This document shows, one piece after another, positions 56,715 through 64,000 of a DNA stretch of 64,000 bases (positions within the stretch are counted from its first letter, which is position 1; each line of letters starts with the position of its first letter). The notes beneath the pieces are model-generated. The model made no database searches. It saw only the letters and a program-made list of their open reading frames with translations, and was not told where the DNA came from. Origin of the DNA: Macrolepiota albuminosa (taxonomy: Eukaryota; Basidiomycota; Agaricomycetes; Agaricales; Agaricaceae); the NCBI GenBank assembly GCA_027475525.1, contig JAMWFC010000055.1, forward strand, positions 372,001-436,000, in the 5' to 3' direction. Made by a program: the position numbers and the translations under genes.

Positions 56715-57903
56715 GCCACCATAGGTATATAGCTGGTAGCCAGTAATCCGTTACAGTAGTCTTGATATTGCTATAACTCCTGCCTCTATACTCTTGTCTA
56801 TCTTGTATCATTTGCTCAATCTATTCTTTTACTCTCTCAAGTCTCCTGGTCCACTAAGTCTCACTTCAATCTTCTCTCCATTTTCCAGTCTCAGTCTCAG
56901 TCTCAGTCTCCTAGTCTTAGTCTCTTCCTCCAATCACTTCCTGTTGTCTCTTTGCTCTAACCAGCTCCACCCTTCCCCTTCCCCATATTCCAGACTTAGC
57001 CCAGGATCCTGCTCTGCTGTACCTACAAACTCTGATGCTCCATGTACTCTCCGGAGCACTCTTGCACCCCAACCAAAACTCCAGAACTCACCCTCCATTG
57101 CCTGGAGACACTCTGTAGACTTTGAGTCCACCTAGTAAGGACCCGCTTGCCTCTGGAGGCCCCTGTCATCAGCAGAACCTGACACAGCAGAGAAATTGGC
57201 ACCTGCTTTGTCCAAAAAGAAAAAATGCTCACCCTGCACACCAGCCTTTCTCAACACTATGCACAAACAACTAGGGGTGACAGCACCTAACCCAGACCCA
57301 CTAAACGTCACAGTCTTTGCCTGTGCTACCACCTGTTTCTATGCAGCAGCAAGATTAGGCGAGTTCACAGTACCAACATTATCATCATTTGACCCCTCAA
57401 TACACATCAAACCAAGTAACGTCTCTCATTCTACAGACTGTTCCGGTCTGAAATCCACCATGTTCTTTCTTCCTCAAACGAAGGCAGCAGTACATGGAGA
57501 GACAGTGTCGTGGGCAAAGCAGAATGGTCTATCTGACCCCAAAAGCGCTCTAGAGAATCATTTTCGCATAAACGCACCTCCGAAAGAGGGTCCTCTCTTT
57601 GCATACAAGAGCAAAAAGAGGAAATCAATTCCCTTGACTAAGAAGTTCTTAGAGGTCTTGTCGAAAGCAGCCAAAGCCGCTAATTTAGAACCTTTACAAG
57701 GTCACAGTTTGCGCATCAGAGCGACACTAGAGTACTTGTTACGCGGAGTACCATTCGAAGCCATGAAGGCCATTAGTCGCTGGTCGAGCGACACATTCTA
57801 CGGATATCTCTCAAAACACAAGCAGATTCTTGCTCCTTACCTACAGGCCATTCCTGCCCTACACGAGTCTATCCTGAGACTCACCCTAGCATTTCGGCGA
57901 TAA
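56715..57903 (+). pseudogene. Tyrosine recombinase, N-terminally truncated
   Basis: From 57139 to the TAA at 57901-57903 one frame is open (about 254 codons). It ends in a tyrosine-recombinase catalytic domain: box I arginine in A-R-L-G-E-F (57352-57354), a Lys-rich beta-hairpin (K-S-K-K-R-K-S-I-P-L), H-S-L-R (57703-57714), the Trp of S-R-W-S-S-D (57781-57783) and the nucleophile candidate Tyr of Y-L-S-K-H (57805-57807). Upstream, 56715-57138 is repeat sequence with adjacent stops TAG-TAA at 57133-57138 that cut off the DNA-binding N-terminal half, so the gene is truncated unless spliced. Such recombinases in agaric fungi belong to DIRS-like or Crypton-like elements. No RT is found next to this one, so the class is open. 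Confidence 0.75.
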
Positions 57904-58482
57904 AATTTTTGACTCGGGTGAGTTACGTTTTCTTAGTGATTTCAAAGTACGGAGCCACGCTATGTTTTTCATGGGTAGCATTCATTGCGCGATGCGTCGT
58001 GGCCTCCTAACTCGAGTGGGGAATCGCGCCTAACTCACCTTATTTCAGTCAGGTCCATCATCGTCTTGGAAAGTTTGTTCCCATTGTGAGAGTTCGGAGT
58101 AACCCGCAAAGGGTCTCGCCCAAACTCACAGATAGCGCAATAGTATCATATTGTAAAGTAGTATCATAATACATACATTCTGGCACGAGCAACGAAGCCA
58201 AAGACTATAATTCTTTATTCACTCATCCCTTCCTTCACCCTCTCGGTAGCCTCGAATTAAGTGTCGGTTTCTTGAACCGAACTAAACTCGGCATCCCGAA
58301 GAACAACCGAGGTGTCGATGGCCTCTTATAATCACGGTCACATGACACAAATTAACTTTGGTCAGCCAGCCATGGGCCTTCGTTCAACTTGTCCTTGTGA
58401 TATCTCCTAATTTCTTTCGTGTCGACCCTTTCATTTCTAGCAAGCCCTGGTGCCAGAGTTCCTTGGACATCATTAGTTAAAA
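57904..58482. other. Border between transposon block and host genes
   Basis: No ORF. 57912-58110 has several related ACTCGGGTGAGTTACG / CTAACTCACC-type words in both orientations that might be ends of the recombinase element. From about 58150 the sequence should contain the promoter of the CLASP-like gene. No clear TATA box was found. Confidence 0.4.
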
Positions 58483-60810
58483 ATGTCTGGACCAGTATGC
58501 CTTTGCACTGTCATATTATTCCACTTTCTCATCATTTATTAGCCAGTTCAATCCCCTGCTGACCTGAGCACCAGGTTCGAGCATTTAAGACCACAGATCT
58601 GTCAGACAGAAACAGAGGACTCGTGGGAGGTCATATTTAGGAATTTGAAGGCTTTCACTGACTTATGTGAGAATGGAGGAGCCTGCGAATTCCCAGCTGA
58701 GTTGATCACTATTATACGGTCAAGTTCGAGGCCAATAATTAATAGTATGATCACGGAGAGGACACGGCTTTCCGCTTCCGCGGTTGACCTTATCAGCGTA
58801 CTGGCAACTGGACTTGGAAAATCGTTTAAACCTCTTCTACAGATTTTCTTGCCTACTCTACTCTCGCTGTGCGGTCGTACGAACAAAGTTATCGTCACCC
58901 GTGCCAAGGCATGCATAATGGTCATTATTGAAACGACTCAGTTGTCCGCCATCCTTTCTTACTTTGTTCAATATATTGAAGACAAGTCAACATCTATCAG
59001 GCTTGCTGCAGCAGAAGGGACCTTGGCATGCGTGAACTGTTTTAATCCACCTGATCTGGAAAAGGAAGCACGTGCTAGCGAGGTTGAGACTGTCATACGA
59101 GCGGCGGCGAAAGATGCACAGGCGGATATCAGAATCGTTGGTAGAAAGCTGTTCGAGGCTTATAGAGTATTGTTGCCAACACGCATTGACAAGTGCGTCA
59201 TCTTTCTTTGTTTTTACCGTTAGGTAAGGCTCATACTCTACACGACCAGTTTCATAGGTCCTCTTACTCCTACAACGAAGAAATACCTTGACATAAAGTC
59301 AACGTTCAATGCACAACTGGAAATAACTCAAGTGGCGGCCTCACACTCAAAAAATCATTTTTCATCATCCACTTCTGCAATATCCTCGGCGCGCGGTCGT
59401 ACGAAATCTGCGCACGCTTTCGTTCATGTTCGCTCTGTCTCTTCCACTACCCTGCCGATTGATAGTGGGACGGTGAAACCCATTATGCCGAGTACAAAGG
59501 CGCCAACTAGTAACTCTCTTCGTCAGAAAACGGAAATGTTGCCCCCAGCATTCATACCTGTTCGACGATCCACAAAGACTGTGTCCGTGACACGTTCAAC
59601 GTCAGCTGTAGAAAGTCGACCACGGGTTGTGTCCACGACACTGCCATTGCGAGCAGGTGAAGCACCAGAGTCCTATCAATTTCACAGCTTACCTGTGCGG
59701 CCGAAGTCTGCGACTAATTATCGTGAGGTGGCTCAGTGTCTTCATCCACAACCCTTGGTCCTAGACATTTCTGGACCCTCCGGTCCTCGCCGTGTACCTA
59801 TCTCCGGAGCAGGATCCAAAGTCGAAGAGACAAATACAAGAGCGCAGGCACCTATGGTAAGAAGATCTCGGGCCGTCTCCAATCCCAATGGGCCATCTGA
59901 TGCAAGAATTCCTATCACACGAGCTCTGCAGGTGCCTGCGCGAGAAAAATCCAAGCTTCGACCACCGGCGTCTTCGCCAGCACCAACGTCTTCCGACACA
60001 TTCAAGCCATCAAAGACAAGTGGTGTCACACAGCCGACTTTGTCTCAAATTTCTCGCGCCAAGGCGACGGCTGACCAAAGACAACTAAATATCAATGCTC
60101 CAAAAGCGCGTGGGGCAAATGCGAAAGGAGTGCCTTCGTCTATCTCTATTTCTAATCGACGCAGCGCTGAGAAAGACGGACCTAAATCTACGGATACTGG
60201 AACAAAAAAACCCGTTCAGCCAGTCAAAATTCCTCTTCCTCCGTCACCGACAACATCTGGCCCATTATGTGAGGAGCTATGTTCATTTACCCGTGCTCCC
60301 GAAATGGAACTTCAAGCCGAGATGGCTGCTGCAACCTCCAAACCTGACCAAGACGAGGACGTTGCTCTTCAAGCTGTCATTCAAAGCCTACAAGATGATG
60401 ACGCAATCGATTGTGTGAGACGAGCTGTTCAGCATGGTGACAAAACCGAACCGAGCCATCAAGAAACAACTGAACAGCCCATCGAAGATCACATCAAACA
60501 GGAGGGCCCTAGAACACCGACCATCCTGTCGACAGACATTTCCGATGCCAGTGCAAAGACACCGATATCATCGCTATTAGCTTCAATCCAACGAGGATTT
60601 ATGTTGACACCTTCCTCGCCATTATCTCCACCTCATGCGTATGCCAGTCGCGGTGCGGATATGGCCATCCCTTTTCCCTTAGGTATAGATGGATCTAAAG
60701 CTGAAGAAAACGTCAAGGATGGAATGAAACCATTTATGTTTGGGATCGGAGATGATTATGGACACTCGACGCTGGGAAGCGTAGAAAAATTGAATTTTCA
60801 TAAAGACTGA
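58483..60810 (+). CDS. CLASP-type TOG-domain microtubule-associated protein
   Basis: Exons 58483-58494, 58543-59192 and 59250-60810 (740 codons). The introns are 48 and 57 bp (GTATGC...TTAG, GTGCGT...CCAG). The 12-nt first exon encodes only M-S-G-P. Residues ~10-225 form a HEAT-like CLASP N-terminal domain with the family signature T-E-D-S-W near residue 35. The splice at 59192/59250 joins L-L-P-T-R-I-D to F-I-G-P-L-T-P-T with no frame loss. Residues ~260-740 are low-complexity, rich in S, P, T, K and R, as in the microtubule-binding linkers of CLASPs. Proteins of this group bind microtubule plus ends and kinetochore or spindle microtubules and promote rescue. At 740 residues it has only one clear TOG domain, shorter than yeast Stu1. 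It is convergent with bL34m, about 107 bp away. Confidence 0.82.
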
Positions 60811-60917
60811 AATTTCTATCATGTAGATATTGATCCTAGTTTTAGTCCACGTCCTTCTGAATAAAATAAGACTTATGAAAGAGCCATAAAGTAGGGGAGA
60901 CTTACAGTTCCTGAGGA

Positions 60918-61268
60918 TCAATGCGTCAGATACTTCCTGCCTTTATAAAGACGACGGGCGAGAATTTTGCGTCCTCCTCGGCTTCTTTTCCGTGCAAGGA
61001 AACCGTGTTTTCTCTTCCTCTTCCTTTGTGAAGGCTGATATTCGGTACCTCTTGAGCCGTGGCGTACTTGTAGTACGGCAGCGAGAACGGGGGAGGAGGA
61101 CCATGCGACTGGAATGGATAGTGGCAGATACGATGTTCGAGAAAAAAGTAAAGGCTTTGATACGGGAAGGGAGGCGATAGATAGAAAAGGTCGCTTGATG
61201 AAGGAGACAGGTTGGAGGCGCGGTGTGACAGAAAGAAGACGAGCAAGGGCGCGCGATATACGAGGCAT
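60918..61268 (-). CDS. MRPL34: Mitochondrial ribosomal protein bL34m
   Basis: Single exon, 116 residues. The last ~44 residues are a full bL34 domain: [14 protein letters not shown], then [15 protein letters not shown] and a K-G-R-K-Y-L-T end. bL34 is a small, very basic protein of the large ribosomal subunit that contacts 23S-type rRNA. The first ~70 residues are Arg/Ser/Leu-rich without acidic residues ([12 protein letters not shown]), as expected for a cleaved mitochondrial presequence. ATG 61268 is the first ATG in frame, and two overlapping minus-strand frames starting at 61294 and 61296 are shadows. The gene is divergent from AlaRS. Confidence 0.93.
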   Translation of the reverse strand: MPRISRALARLLSVTPRLQPVSFIKRPFLSIASLPVSKPLLFSRTSYLPLSIPVAWSSSPVLAAVLQVRHGSRGTEYQPSQRKRKRKHGFLARKRSRGGRKILARRLYKGRKYLTH

Positions 61269-61399
61269 GGATGGTCGTGCTCGTGGGACACCACAAGTGA
61301 GTACTTACTTACCAGTCAGTGACCACAACTTTTTCAGTCACGTGCCTGGAAACTGCCGTCACGAGTCAGAAATTATCGAGAATCACTGGCAGAAGGGGC
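61269..61399. promoter_or_regulatory. Shared divergent promoter region of bL34m and AlaRS
   Basis: 131 bp separate the bL34m ATG from the upstream AlaRS ATG. A palindromic CACGTG lies at 61339-61344, a possible bHLH site. No TATA box was found. Both products serve mitochondrial translation (AlaRS by inference from its upstream start), so co-regulation is plausible. Confidence 0.5.

Positions 61400-64000
<2,601 letters not shown>

Noticed and set aside
59193..59222. Short 30-bp intron ending at the first TTAG in the CLASP-like gene
   Set aside because: It would put a stop directly after the junction. The acceptor at 59249 restores the frame, gives a normal 57-bp intron and yields the family-typical F-x-x-P-L-T-P-T sequence.
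60926..61296. Two further minus-strand ORFs overlapping bL34m
   Set aside because: They are out of frame with the clear bL34 domain and have no homology of their own.

Overview
The window is a block of eukaryotic, most likely basidiomycete (agaricomycete-type), genome. The three genuine host genes at the right end have many introns of about 48-59 bp with GT...AG borders, encode nuclear-type proteins (a CLASP-type TOG protein, a mitochondrial ribosomal protein and alanyl-tRNA synthetase) and are tightly packed. Everything to their left, about 58 kb or 90% of the window, is a nest of transposable elements. There are Ty3/Gypsy chromoviruses in at least five states of decay, two copies of one Ty1/Copia family with its solo LTRs, three families of long (about 0.9-1.1 kb) TGAT...ATCA LTRs, and pieces of a tyrosine-recombinase element.

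Layout. 1-6900: decayed chromovirus A (+) with an unrecognised accessory ORF after its chromodomain. 7181-8096: decayed solo LTR of family G1. 8097-23030: an old spliced gene, split by a nearly complete G1 Gypsy element (8973-17683, minus strand) and by Gypsy C (17764-22938, plus strand), which themselves carry solo LTRs. 23031-26600: AT-rich decayed DNA with tyrosine-recombinase-element fragments and a Copia solo LTR. 26608-31922: Copia 1 (+), intact apart from two nonsense codons. 31935-36679: stacked G1/G2/Copia LTRs in Gypsy D (-). 37640-41041: gag of Gypsy E (+) split by a G2 LTR that itself holds a G3 LTR. 41042-46108: Copia 2 (-). 46110-55004: Gypsy B (-), interrupted by a G2 LTR. 56715-57903: tyrosine recombinase. 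58483-64000: host genes, namely CLASP-like (+), bL34m (-) and AlaRS (+, running off the end).

Two observations stand out. First, the G1 Gypsy element has lost its integrase, and in that place, antisense to pol, it carries a five-exon spliced gene of unknown function. An independent, older copy of the same gene is the target into which G1 inserted. Second, ten tandem duplications lie in unrelated sequences (LTRs, gag, pol), all with a period of exactly 77 bp. Removing one copy brings broken reading frames back into register in three separate places. This looks like unmerged k-mer overlaps (k=77) from a de Bruijn assembly rather than biology, and it marks positions where the nesting order should be verified.

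In the host block the CLASP-like gene and bL34m are convergent. bL34m and AlaRS are divergent and share a promoter region of about 130 bp. AlaRS has an in-frame upstream ATG whose 24-residue extension looks like a mitochondrial presequence, so one gene may supply both cytosolic and mitochondrial enzyme.
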